Positions 1 through 5,008 of a stretch of DNA of 5,008 bases are shown here, in pieces. Source of the stretch: an uncultured Eubacterium sp. (GTDB lineage Bacteria > Bacillota > Clostridia > Peptostreptococcales > Anaerovoracaceae); contig CANBFZ010000178.1 of assembly GCA_947367725.1 (NCBI GenBank), positions 1 through 5,008 of the forward strand, written 5' to 3'. The position numbers were made by a program, and so were the translations under genes. Positions within the stretch are counted from its first letter, which is position 1. The number at the start of each line of letters is the position of its first letter. The notes below the pieces were generated by a model. It was not told the origin of the DNA. It saw nothing but the letters and a program-made list of their open reading frames with translations, and made no database searches.

Positions 1-65
1 TTTTTGTTCTTTGTTTAAGATTATAGTTATACGCCTTTGTGCGCAAAACTCATAAATGAAATGAT

Positions 66-80
66 AGTTCACAATGAACT
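66..80. repeat. Short perfect inverted repeat AGTTCA-CAA-TGAACT
   Basis: Two 6-base arms, AGTTCA (66-71) and TGAACT (75-80), are exact reverse complements around a 3-base centre. The dyad lies about 60 bases upstream of the proposed -35 box of the exported protein gene. It has no T-run after it, so it is not a terminator. It could be a protein-binding site or chance; nothing in the sequence decides this. The rest of 1-139 is A/T-rich and shows no gene that I can support. Confidence 0.35.
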
Positions 81-139
81 GGTAAATCGGGGGGATAGAT
101 AATAGTAAAAAGATGAAAAAATTTGTCTTTTGGTTGAAA

Positions 140-168
140 TGGACAAGCGGGCAGATAGGATTTAATAT
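140..168 (+). promoter_or_regulatory. Promoter for the exported cysteine hydrolase gene
   Basis: A -35-like TGGACA (140-145, 5 of 6 matches to TTGACA) is followed by a 17-base spacer and a -10-like TAATAT (163-168, 4 of 6 matches to TATAAT). Initiation near 175 would leave a short leader of about 34 bases before the ATG at 209. The alternative -35 TTGAAA (134-139) would give a spacer of 23 bases, which is too long. The assignment is inferred from consensus matching. Confidence 0.5.
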
Positions 169-208
169 AAAATTAAGGAATAACTAGATTGAAAAGGGGG
201 AAAAGAAG

Positions 209-1267
209 ATGAACAAAAGGGTTCAAAAGATGTCAATCATGATGACGATGTGTTTGCTCATGATGACGCTATTTATGCAGCCGGCTTATGCAGCGGGTAC
301 TTACACGGTGGATGATGGAGGTGTGATTACTGCGGTTTCTGCGCAGAGGGCAGCAGCATGTGACAAGATGCTTAAAATGTCGCAGATGCCTTGGAAATTG
401 ACTGCGACACTGCGATATTGCTATGGGCAGGACAGTAATAACCAGCTAACGGAAAGTTCTAAGGTTCAAGTGAATTGCCGTTGGGATAATAAGCTTGCCA
501 ATGAGGTGATTCCGAGACGAGGCATTCCATATACACAGGTAAATAGAGAAGAAGAGTATGTAAATGGAATCACTTTGAAGAAAGGCACAAAGACACTTGC
601 AAGTGATCCACGGTATATCTCCATTTATGGAACTGATTGCTCCTCTTCTGTCGGGTTTGCATGGAAAGCAGCAACAGGTGTATACCTCGCAAGAAAAGAT
701 ACCGGAAAGATTTATCGAACAAAAAACATGTTTGCTGACGGGATTGTTGCAAGTGAAAATGAGAACGATTACCTTATGCTGGTAGGAAAGTATGGAAAGT
801 ACTATAGCGCTCGGAAAAATGCAACTACGACGAAACAAATTGTGACAGGACTTTCTGCAGAGGGAAATTATGAAGAGGGAGAAGATATTTACAGCAAGGT
901 GTATGCAGCGATCAAACCCGGCGATGCATTGCTATTTCGAACAACGGACGGCAGTGGATATGGACATGCCCGTTTAGTTGTTGACGTTAAAATTGTGTAC
1001 ACTGATGCTTCCAAAACTAAGGTGGATCCAGAAAAAAGCCAGGTTGCATGTATTGAACAGGTAGGATTTAGTAAGGAAAATAAAAATTGGAAAACTTCAT
1101 GGATTCCAAACGATGAAATTGTTCCAAAGGGAGTATTTGCAGGTCAGACTTACACGGGTGTATATACGTTCAATCAACTGACGGGAAAGACGCCAAGTCC
1201 AACCATTAATGACGGAGATAAAACGAGATGTTATGTGCCGATTAGATTAAAAGCATTCAATGATTAA
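209..1267 (+). CDS. Exported NlpC/P60-like (papain-fold) cysteine hydrolase, putative cell-wall enzyme
   Basis: This encodes 352 residues. The start is supported by AAGGGGG (194-200), 8 bases before the ATG. Residues 1-28 form a Sec-type signal peptide: basic start (K3, R4, K7), a methionine-rich hydrophobic core, and a likely signal peptidase I cut after AYA at 26-28. The mature protein carries RRGIPYTQ (103-110), then GTDCSSSVGFAW (141-152) with candidate nucleophile C144, then KPGDALLF (236-243) and GYGHARLVVDV (250-260) with candidate H253. CIEQVG (281-286) supplies a possible third polar residue. The order Cys, GD-hydrophobic strand, His matches NlpC/P60 and related amidase/endopeptidase folds, and the (G)IPY segment before the Cys block is common in clostridial secreted members. 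A role in cutting peptidoglycan peptides outside the membrane is inferred. No SH3, LysM or choline-binding repeats are seen, so wall targeting is unexplained. It is monocistronic, with its own promoter and terminator, and is visibly A-richer than the genes downstream. Confidence 0.65.
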   Translation: MNKRVQKMSIMMTMCLLMMTLFMQPAYAAGTYTVDDGGVITAVSAQRAAACDKMLKMSQMPWKLTATLRYCYGQDSNNQLTESSKVQVNCRWDNKLANEVIPRRGIPYTQVNREEEYVNGITLKKGTKTLASDPRYISIYGTDCSSSVGFAWKAATGVYLARKDTGKIYRTKNMFADGIVASENENDYLMLVGKYGKYYSARKNATTTKQIVTGLSAEGNYEEGEDIYSKVYAAIKPGDALLFRTTDGSGYGHARLVVDVKIVYTDASKTKVDPEKSQVACIEQVGFSKENKNWKTSWIPNDEIVPKGVFAGQTYTGVYTFNQLTGKTPSPTINDGDKTRCYVPIRLKAFND

Positions 1268-1276
1268 TAATTTGAT

Positions 1277-1322
1277 AAAAGCACCCTTTGCTTGATACCC
1301 TAGTAAAGGGTGCTTTTGTTTT
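1277..1322 (+). terminator. Intrinsic terminator of the exported hydrolase gene
   Basis: A 13-base arm AAAAGCACCCTTT (1277-1289) pairs perfectly with AAAGGGTGCTTTT (1305-1317) around a 15-base loop. The descending arm merges into a T-rich run (1314-1322, TTTTGTTTT). It begins 10 bases after the stop codon. The A-run at the 5' side means it could also work on the minus strand, but no minus-strand gene reaches it. Confidence 0.88.
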
Positions 1323-1333
1323 GTAGAAAGTGT

Positions 1334-1362
1334 TCGACATGCAGTCTGCAAACCGGTATAAT
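1334..1362 (+). promoter_or_regulatory. lysO promoter with a dyad in its spacer
   Basis: TCGACA (1334-1339, 5 of 6 to TTGACA), a 17-base spacer and a perfect TATAAT (1357-1362) make a strong sigma-A-type promoter. Transcription would start near 1369, giving a leader of about 30 bases. This starts downstream of the preceding terminator, so lysO is an independent unit. The spacer opens with the perfect 11-base dyad TGCAG-T-CTGCA (1340-1350), a candidate operator. The leader is too short to hold a lysine riboswitch. Confidence 0.75.
1340..1350. repeat. Perfect 11-base dyad inside the lysO promoter spacer
   Basis: TGCAG (1340-1344) and CTGCA (1346-1350) are exact reverse complements around one T. 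The dyad abuts the -35 box on its 3' side and ends 6 bases before the -10. A bound protein here would block RNA polymerase. That it is an operator is inference; five-base arms can arise by chance. Confidence 0.35.
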
Positions 1363-1399
1363 AATAGCAAAAGAATTTTACGAAACTGAGGAACTTTCT

Positions 1400-2368
1400 A
1401 TGAACGTATATATTCCATTTCTTTGCCTTGCACTGGGTGCGGCGATCAACTGGCGGGGACTGCCAGAATCTGTGCTGCGGTGGGTGGATACCATCACCAA
1501 TCTGGCATTGTTTATGCTGATGGTGGTGATCGGACTGAATATCGGCATCAGTGAAGCAGTGATGGGGAATCTGGATCGGATTGGGCTGCATTGCTTCTTA
1601 ATTTCTTTGGCAGCAGTCATCTGCAGTGTGCTGGTTACGTTACTGTTTGAGAAGACAATCATGCCGCTGGAGAAAATACGTCTGCAGCTACATATGGAAA
1701 AAGGGCTGTGCCTAAGCCCTGAATCCGCTGCAGCAGGGGAGAAAGACGGAATGCAATCTTTTTCGCCCCTCATTATTATCATGCCTGCCTGCATTGCCGT
1801 AGGGATTTTAGGCGGGCGCTTTATCCTGCATGACATCAACGAAACGTTATTGGACACCTTATTAACCGGTTGTCTGATTCTGCTTTATACTGGTGTAGGC
1901 GTAAGTCTGGCATCCAACAAAAGTGTATTTAGCTATATTCGTCGCCTGGGACTGCGCGTCATTTTTATGCCCATTGGAATTTTTGCAGGGTGTTTGCTGG
2001 GCGGACTTGCAGCAGGGCTTGTGCTTGATGTGCCGATGAACTGGTCTATTCTTTCTGCCAGCGGCATGGGGTACTACAGTTTGACTGGTGCAACCATGAC
2101 GGAAAATTTCGGGATCGAAGCCGGTACCTACGGATTTATTGTAAATATCATTCGAGACGTGCTGACCGTGGCACTTTTGCCAGTTTTGATTAAAATCAGC
2201 AAAGGCAGTCCCATCGCCTCTGGTGCTGCCGGATGTATGGATTCCATGCTGGTGCCGGTCAGTCGTTTTGTGGGACCAGAACTTTCCATGGTGGCGCTGA
2301 TCAGTGGAACGATTTTGACTTTTGTTGTGCCGGTATGGCTGCCGCTGGGACTAAAACTACTTGGATAA
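1400..2368 (+). CDS. lysO: LysO-type lysine exporter (DUF340 family), inner-membrane protein
   Basis: This encodes 322 residues, rich in hydrophobic segments (roughly eight membrane spans; clear ones near 3-17, 31-50, 62-83, 121-139, 150-170, 184-210, 245-265 and 295-318). The family exports L-lysine and toxic analogues across the cytoplasmic membrane; E. coli LysO (YbjE) is slightly shorter. Supporting motifs are MVVIGLNIG (41-49), GYYSLTGAT (224-232), NIIRDVLTVALLPVL (249-263) and GAAGCMDSMLVPV (275-287), which match in place and order the G-W/Y-Y-S-L-(S/T)-G, NxxRE and SMDxTLP-type regions of the family. Two differ: the expected Glu after the Arg is D253, and the SMDxT block reads CMDSM. 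I placed the start at 1400 because GAGG (1388-1391) sits 8 bases upstream. An in-frame ATG at 1310 falls inside the upstream terminator and before the promoter, and would add 30 non-membrane residues. Lysine specificity is inferred from the family. Confidence 0.75.
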   Translation: MNVYIPFLCLALGAAINWRGLPESVLRWVDTITNLALFMLMVVIGLNIGISEAVMGNLDRIGLHCFLISLAAVICSVLVTLLFEKTIMPLEKIRLQLHMEKGLCLSPESAAAGEKDGMQSFSPLIIIMPACIAVGILGGRFILHDINETLLDTLLTGCLILLYTGVGVSLASNKSVFSYIRRLGLRVIFMPIGIFAGCLLGGLAAGLVLDVPMNWSILSASGMGYYSLTGATMTENFGIEAGTYGFIVNIIRDVLTVALLPVLIKISKGSPIASGAAGCMDSMLVPVSRFVGPELSMVALISGTILTFVVPVWLPLGLKLLG

Positions 2369-2401
2369 AAGCGAAGCGATGGCTATTTTCTGCTGAAATA
2401 G

Positions 2402-2451
2402 AAAACGCTTTCTCTGTTGGATTCCGAAAGGAGACAGGGAAAGCGTTTTTT
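2402..2451. terminator. Bidirectional terminator between convergent lysO and aminopeptidase genes
   Basis: A 16-base arm (2402-2417, AAAACGCTTTCTCTGT) pairs with 2434-2449 (ACAGGGAAAGCGTTTT), with one G-U pair and a 16-base loop. On the plus strand the stem ends in six Ts (2446-2451). On the minus strand the complementary arm ends in four Us from 2405-2402. It starts 33 bases after the lysO stop and overlaps the end of the minus-strand transcript, 6 bases beyond the aminopeptidase stop at 2460-2458. One hairpin therefore very likely serves both genes, more efficiently for lysO. Confidence 0.88.
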
Positions 2452-2457
2452 GCTGGG

Positions 2458-3726
2458 TTAAGCAAACAGTGCTGCAGCAACCTTGATCAGGTCGTAGGTA
2501 TCTTTAATACCAGCCGTTTCGTAAGGGGAATGCATGGCAAGCTGCGGCAAGCCAATATCTACGGCGTTTAGTGCAACTTGTGTCGTAGAAATATTGCCAA
2601 GGGTGGAACCGCCGGTCATATCGGAGCGGTTGACAAAAGTCTGCAATGATACGCCGCAGGCGCTGCACAGCGCTTTGAACATGGCAGAAGAAACTGCATC
2701 CGTACAATATTTCTGGTCGCCGTTATACTTTATGACAATGCCTTCGTTTAGGTAAGGTCGATTGGTCGGGTCTGTTTTGCCGGTGTGGTTGGGATGCACA
2801 GCATGGGCGTTGTCTGCAGAAACCATAAAACTGTTTGCAATGGCAACCAGATACGCTTCGCGGCGCATCGAGAGGCATGCACAGATGCGCATCAGTGTGT
2901 CTTTCAGGAACGTGGAAGCAGCCCCTTGTTTTGTCTCGCTGCCGACTTCTTCATTATCGAAGACACAGTGCACTGCCGCATATGCTTTTTTCTCTCCTTG
3001 CAGAAAACCTTGCAGAGAGGCAAACGCGCACTGCAGATCATCGAGTCTTCCACTGGAAATGAATGCTTCGTTGACGCCCCAGATCGTACCTTTCTGCCGG
3101 TTATAGAGGAACAGATCGTGTCCGAGAATTTGGGGCACTTCTACGCCTGCTGCCGCTGCGATGGTCTGCATAAAAGTGCCCTTGGCAGCGCCATCTCCAT
3201 AAAGGGGCAGCAGGTCTTTCTGCAGGTTATACTGGTAGCCTTTGTTGATTTCTCTGTTCATATGAATGGCAAGATTTGGAATTAAAACCAGGTCACGGTC
3301 AACTTGTACCAGTTTTGTAACAAGTGCATCGCCCTCTTTGATCACGATACGGCCAGCGACAGAGAGGGGACGATCCAGCCACGGTCCAAAGGGCATGCCA
3401 CCATAACCTTCTACATTGAGCTGGGTGTAGTGCTCTTCGACAGTGATTTCTGGATGCTCTTTTATTTTAAACGTGGGCGAGTCACTGTGACTTGCCATGA
3501 TGCGAAACCCTTTGATACCGTCTTCGGGAATGGTAAACGCGATGATGGCAGAATCATTTCGGGTGACAAAATAGCTGCCGCCTGTGGTGATTTTCCACGG
3601 TTCTTTTTCGGAAAGCTGCGTAAAGCCGTTGGCAAGCAGTGTGTCTGCCATATTTTTTACTGCATGAAAACAGGTGGGACTGGCATCTAAAAATTCCAGT
3701 AAATTCTTGGAAACCGTACGATACAT
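2458..3726 (-). CDS. apeB: M18-family metalloaminopeptidase (aspartyl aminopeptidase-like)
   Basis: This encodes 422 residues, the usual length for the family. M18 enzymes are cytosolic, di-zinc, tetrahedral dodecamers that remove N-terminal residues (often Asp or Glu) from peptides. The ligand motifs are all present in order: ASHSDSP (78-84) with H80; SGRLDDLQC (225-233) with D229/D230, one expected to bridge the metals; DNEEVGSE (257-264) with E259 as general base and E260 as ligand; SADNAHAVHPNH (303-314) with D305; and LAMHSPYE (396-403) with H399. No signal peptide is seen. The start at 3726 is chosen because GAGGAGGA lies just upstream (3739-3732) and because the alternative ATG at 3762 lies inside the promoter's -10 box. 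The gene has its own near-consensus promoter and shares a terminator with lysO. True substrate preference (acidic, or broader as in some bacterial relatives) cannot be read from the sequence. Confidence 0.92.
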   Translation of the reverse strand: MYRTVSKNLLEFLDASPTCFHAVKNMADTLLANGFTQLSEKEPWKITTGGSYFVTRNDSAIIAFTIPEDGIKGFRIMASHSDSPTFKIKEHPEITVEEHYTQLNVEGYGGMPFGPWLDRPLSVAGRIVIKEGDALVTKLVQVDRDLVLIPNLAIHMNREINKGYQYNLQKDLLPLYGDGAAKGTFMQTIAAAAGVEVPQILGHDLFLYNRQKGTIWGVNEAFISSGRLDDLQCAFASLQGFLQGEKKAYAAVHCVFDNEEVGSETKQGAASTFLKDTLMRICACLSMRREAYLVAIANSFMVSADNAHAVHPNHTGKTDPTNRPYLNEGIVIKYNGDQKYCTDAVSSAMFKALCSACGVSLQTFVNRSDMTGGSTLGNISTTQVALNAVDIGLPQLAMHSPYETAGIKDTYDLIKVAAALFA

Positions 3727-3731
3727 GTGAA

Positions 3732-3739
3732 TCCTCCTC
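3732..3739 (-). promoter_or_regulatory. Ribosome binding site that fixes the aminopeptidase start
   Basis: Read on the minus strand this is GAGGAGGA, ending 5 bases before the ATG at 3726-3724. It is nearly the full anti-Shine-Dalgarno complement and would lie within the coding region if translation began at 3762, so it supports the shorter protein. Confidence 0.85.
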
Positions 3740-3757
3740 AAAATAGTAGATAGCACC

Positions 3758-3786
3758 ATCATAACGTTAGAACGTGGTTATGTCAA
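3758..3786 (-). promoter_or_regulatory. Near-consensus promoter of the aminopeptidase gene
   Basis: On the minus strand a perfect TTGACA (3786-3781) is followed by a 17-base spacer and TATGAT (3763-3758, 5 of 6 to TATAAT). Initiation near 3751 gives a leader of about 25 bases carrying the GAGGAGGA site. The match is strong enough to expect high basal transcription unless repressed. Confidence 0.85.
3760..3782. repeat. Inverted repeat CATAAC-N11-GTTATG across the aminopeptidase promoter
   Basis: The arms CATAAC (3760-3765) and GTTATG (3777-3782) are exact reverse complements. They overlap most of the -10 box at one end and two bases of the -35 box at the other. The placement is typical of a repressor site, but no regulator gene is in view and the arms are short, so an operator role is a guess. 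Confidence 0.35.
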
Positions 3787-3829
3787 GGCACCGTGCGGCA
3801 AAGAGACCATGGTAAATTGTCTGCATTTG

Positions 3830-3838
3830 TGGTAAAAT
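3830..3838 (+). promoter_or_regulatory. Candidate extended -10 promoter of mscL-rarA
   Basis: TGGTAAAAT (3830-3838) fits an extended -10 (TGn followed by TAAAAT, 5 of 6 to TATAAT). Only a poor -35 (TGGTAA, 3810-3815, 3 of 6) lies 17 bases upstream. Start near 3845 would leave a leader of about 35 bases to the ATG. TGGTAAA occurs twice, at 3810-3816 and 3830-3836, exactly 20 bases apart. Confidence 0.4.
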
Positions 3839-3879
3839 AAGAGAAACCATACAGAGAAAACATAGGAGGAACTTCGGAA

Positions 3880-4368
3880 ATGGACAAGCAGAAAAAAAGA
3901 CTGACTGGTGCGGTAGGAAATACAGTCAGTGAATTCAAAGCATTTATTCTAAAGGGAAATATTATTGATATGGCAGTAGGCGTCATTATTGGCGGCGCTT
4001 TCGGAAAAATTGTTACATCGCTGGTCAACGATATTTTGATGCCCGCCCTGGGCGCTGTAACAGGCACCATTTCTTTTTCTGATCTGAAATGGGTGATACA
4101 AGATGCCCAGCTGGATGCGGCTGGCAACGTAACTGTCCCGGAGACCGCAATCCTTTACGGCAGTTTTTTGCAGAATATCATAGATTTTCTGATTATTGGC
4201 GTATGCATTTTTGCGATGGTCAAGATGGCAGCAAAAGTGACGGCTGCCTTTACGAGAGCAGAGGCGAAGGAGGCAGAAGAAGCAGAAGTGCAGAAAGGAC
4301 CGACCCAAGAGGAACTCCTTGCAGAAATCAGAGATTTGCTGAAAGAAAAACAGACAGAAGAGAAGTAG
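3880..4368 (+). CDS. mscL: Large-conductance mechanosensitive channel MscL
   Basis: This encodes 162 residues, somewhat longer than the about 136 of E. coli MscL. MscL is a homopentameric inner-membrane pore that opens under membrane tension to release solutes during hypo-osmotic shock. The family signature is plain: an amphipathic N-terminal helix (about 13-25), KGNIIDMAVGVIIGGAFGKIV (25-45) opening TM1, DILMPALG (51-58), a periplasmic loop (about 62-92), TM2 near 93-117 starting YGSFLQNIIDF, and a C-terminal bundle helix PTQEELLAEIRDLLKEK (141-157). By alignment to E. coli, the pore-lining L19 is M31 here, while G22 and V23 are kept as G34 and V35. The extra length comes from about 10-14 polar residues at the N terminus and an Ala/Glu-rich linker (about 126-138). 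AGGAGG (3864-3869) lies 10 bases before the ATG. The stop is one base from the rarA start. Confidence 0.96.
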   Translation: MDKQKKRLTGAVGNTVSEFKAFILKGNIIDMAVGVIIGGAFGKIVTSLVNDILMPALGAVTGTISFSDLKWVIQDAQLDAAGNVTVPETAILYGSFLQNIIDFLIIGVCIFAMVKMAAKVTAAFTRAEAKEAEEAEVQKGPTQEELLAEIRDLLKEKQTEEK

Positions 4369-4369
4369 G

Positions 4370-5008
4370 ATGGAACAGCTTACAATTTTTGATCATAGAC
4401 CAGAGCATGCACCCCTTGCCAGCAGACTGCGGCCAGAAACGCTGGACGAGTATGTAGGACAGCAGCACTTAATTGGCAAAGGGAAAATACTGCGGCAGCT
4501 TATCGATAGGGATCAGATTTCTTCCATGATTTTCTGGGGACCGCCGGGTGTGGGAAAAACCACGCTGGCGAGGATCATTGCAAAGAAAACCAAAGCCAAT
4601 TTTGTAGAGTTTAGTGCCGTGACAAGCGGCATAAAAGAAATCAAACAGGTGATGGAGAAAGCGGAGGAATCCAGGCGTATGGGCATTCGTACGCTGCTGT
4701 TTGCCGACGAAATCCACCGGTTTAACAAGGCACAGCAGGACGCTTTTCTGCCTTATGTGGAAAAAGGCAGTATCATTTTAGTAGGGGCAACCACAGAAAA
4801 TCCATCTTTTGAAATCAATTCCGCGCTTTTATCCCGCTGCAAAGTGTTTGTAATGAAAGGGCTTTCAGAAGAAGATTTAACTGGGCTTTTGCAGCAGGCG
4901 CTGACCAGTTCTAAGGGCTTTGGCGACATGGAAATCGATATAGACAGCGCATCGATTTCTGTGATTGCAAGATTTTCAAACGGCGATGCGAGAACGGCAT
5001 TGAATACG
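4370..5008 (+). CDS. rarA: Replication-associated recombination protein RarA (MgsA), N-terminal 213 residues; runs off the window
   Basis: The open frame from ATG 4370 runs without a stop to the last base, giving about half of a protein usually near 430-450 residues. RarA is a clamp-loader-related AAA+ ATPase that acts at stalled or gapped replication forks. Visible elements are PLASRLRPETLDEYVGQQHL (15-34), Walker A GPPGVGKT (57-64), AVTSGIKEI (83-91), Walker B LLFADEIH (109-116), FNKAQQDAFLP (118-128), sensor 1 GATTENPSFE (139-148), SALLSRC (151-157) with candidate arginine finger R156, and sensor 2 GDARTALN (205-212). The tetramerisation and C-terminal domains lie beyond the window. The N-terminal MEQLTIFD resembles a sliding-clamp-binding peptide. 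Only one base separates it from mscL, and there is no good Shine-Dalgarno (weak AGAAGAGAAG inside the mscL end), so translation is probably coupled to mscL. Confidence 0.93.
   Translation, partial: MEQLTIFDHRPEHAPLASRLRPETLDEYVGQQHLIGKGKILRQLIDRDQISSMIFWGPPGVGKTTLARIIAKKTKANFVEFSAVTSGIKEIKQVMEKAEESRRMGIRTLLFADEIHRFNKAQQDAFLPYVEKGSIILVGATTENPSFEINSALLSRCKVFVMKGLSEEDLTGLLQQALTSSKGFGDMEIDIDSASISVIARFSNGDARTALNT

Noticed and set aside
209..300. Lipoprotein signal with C15 of the exported hydrolase
   Set aside because: The residues before C15 (MMTM) do not form a lipobox, and C15 lies in the middle of the hydrophobic core. AYA at 26-28 is a good signal peptidase I site.
1310..1399. A 30-residue N-terminal extension of the lysine exporter starting at 1310
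   Set aside because: The ATG lies within the upstream terminator stem and before the strong promoter at 1334-1362, and there is a good GAGG site 8 bases before 1400.
1318..1399. A lysine riboswitch (L-box) in front of lysO
   Set aside because: The spacer between the terminator and the start is only about 80 bases and the predicted leader about 30, far short of an L-box, and no second terminator or conserved core is seen.
1247..1857. Minus-strand open frames across the terminator and the 5' part of lysO (1247-1591, 1378-1857)
   Set aside because: They run antisense to a membrane-protein gene and through an intrinsic terminator, with no Shine-Dalgarno site and no recognisable domain.
2785..3285. 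A 166-residue open frame on the plus strand inside the aminopeptidase gene (and several shorter ones at 2762-3106, 3304-3690)
   Set aside because: They lie antisense to a clearly conserved M18 gene with all metal ligands, lack ribosome binding sites, and their translations are Cys/His/Arg-rich without recognisable domains. They are shadows of the minus-strand gene.
3727..3762. A 12-residue N-terminal extension of the aminopeptidase starting at 3762
   Set aside because: The ATG overlaps the promoter -10 box, so the main transcript would not contain it, and GAGGAGGA points to the ATG at 3726.
4089..4457. Plus-strand open frame overlapping mscL and rarA in a different frame
   Set aside because: Both overlapped genes are strongly conserved families in the other frame. 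The translation is low-complexity Arg/Cys-rich and has no start signal.
1..5008. Insertion sequences, CRISPR arrays, tRNA or rRNA genes, phage or defence modules
   Set aside because: I found no transposase-like frame, no regularly spaced repeats, no cloverleaf-like sequence and no defence-associated domain. All genes but the first belong to well-known housekeeping or transport families.

Overview
The window reads as ordinary chromosomal DNA from a Gram-positive, low-to-moderate GC bacterium, most likely a clostridial member of the Bacillota. This rests on strong AGGAGG-type ribosome binding sites, a secreted papain-fold cell-wall-type enzyme of a kind common in Clostridia, A-rich spacers with sigma-A-type promoters, and the protein flavours of MscL, RarA and the M18 aminopeptidase. 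Genus and species cannot be named from the sequence alone.

Layout, left to right. (1) 1-208 is an A/T-rich spacer with one short dyad and a promoter (TGGACA, 17 bp, TAATAT) for a 352-residue exported protein (209-1267, +). That protein has an NlpC/P60-like Cys...His signature and is followed at once by a strong intrinsic terminator. (2) A very good promoter (TCGACA, 17 bp, TATAAT) drives a LysO/DUF340-type lysine exporter (start placed at 1400, ends 2368, +). (3) A 16-bp hairpin at 2402-2451 separates it from the convergent M18 aminopeptidase gene (3726-2458, -) and can end transcription from both sides. (4) The aminopeptidase gene has a near-consensus promoter (TTGACA, 17 bp, TATGAT) in a short divergent spacer. 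(5) On the other side of that spacer, mscL (3880-4368, +) is followed after a single base by rarA (4370 to the window end, +, 3' end not in the window).

The genes are mostly independent transcription units. Only mscL-rarA looks like an operon. A functional link between the M18 aminopeptidase (frees amino acids from peptides) and the lysine exporter (removes excess lysine) is conceivable, but they lie on opposite strands with separate promoters, so this is speculation.

I see no mobile element, CRISPR array, tRNA, rRNA or clear riboswitch, and no evidence of an undescribed multi-gene system. The points most worth a second look are small perfect dyads lying inside the promoter spacers of lysO and the aminopeptidase gene, a candidate sliding-clamp-binding peptide at the N terminus of RarA, the unusual active-site context of the exported cysteine hydrolase, and departures from the usual LysO motifs.
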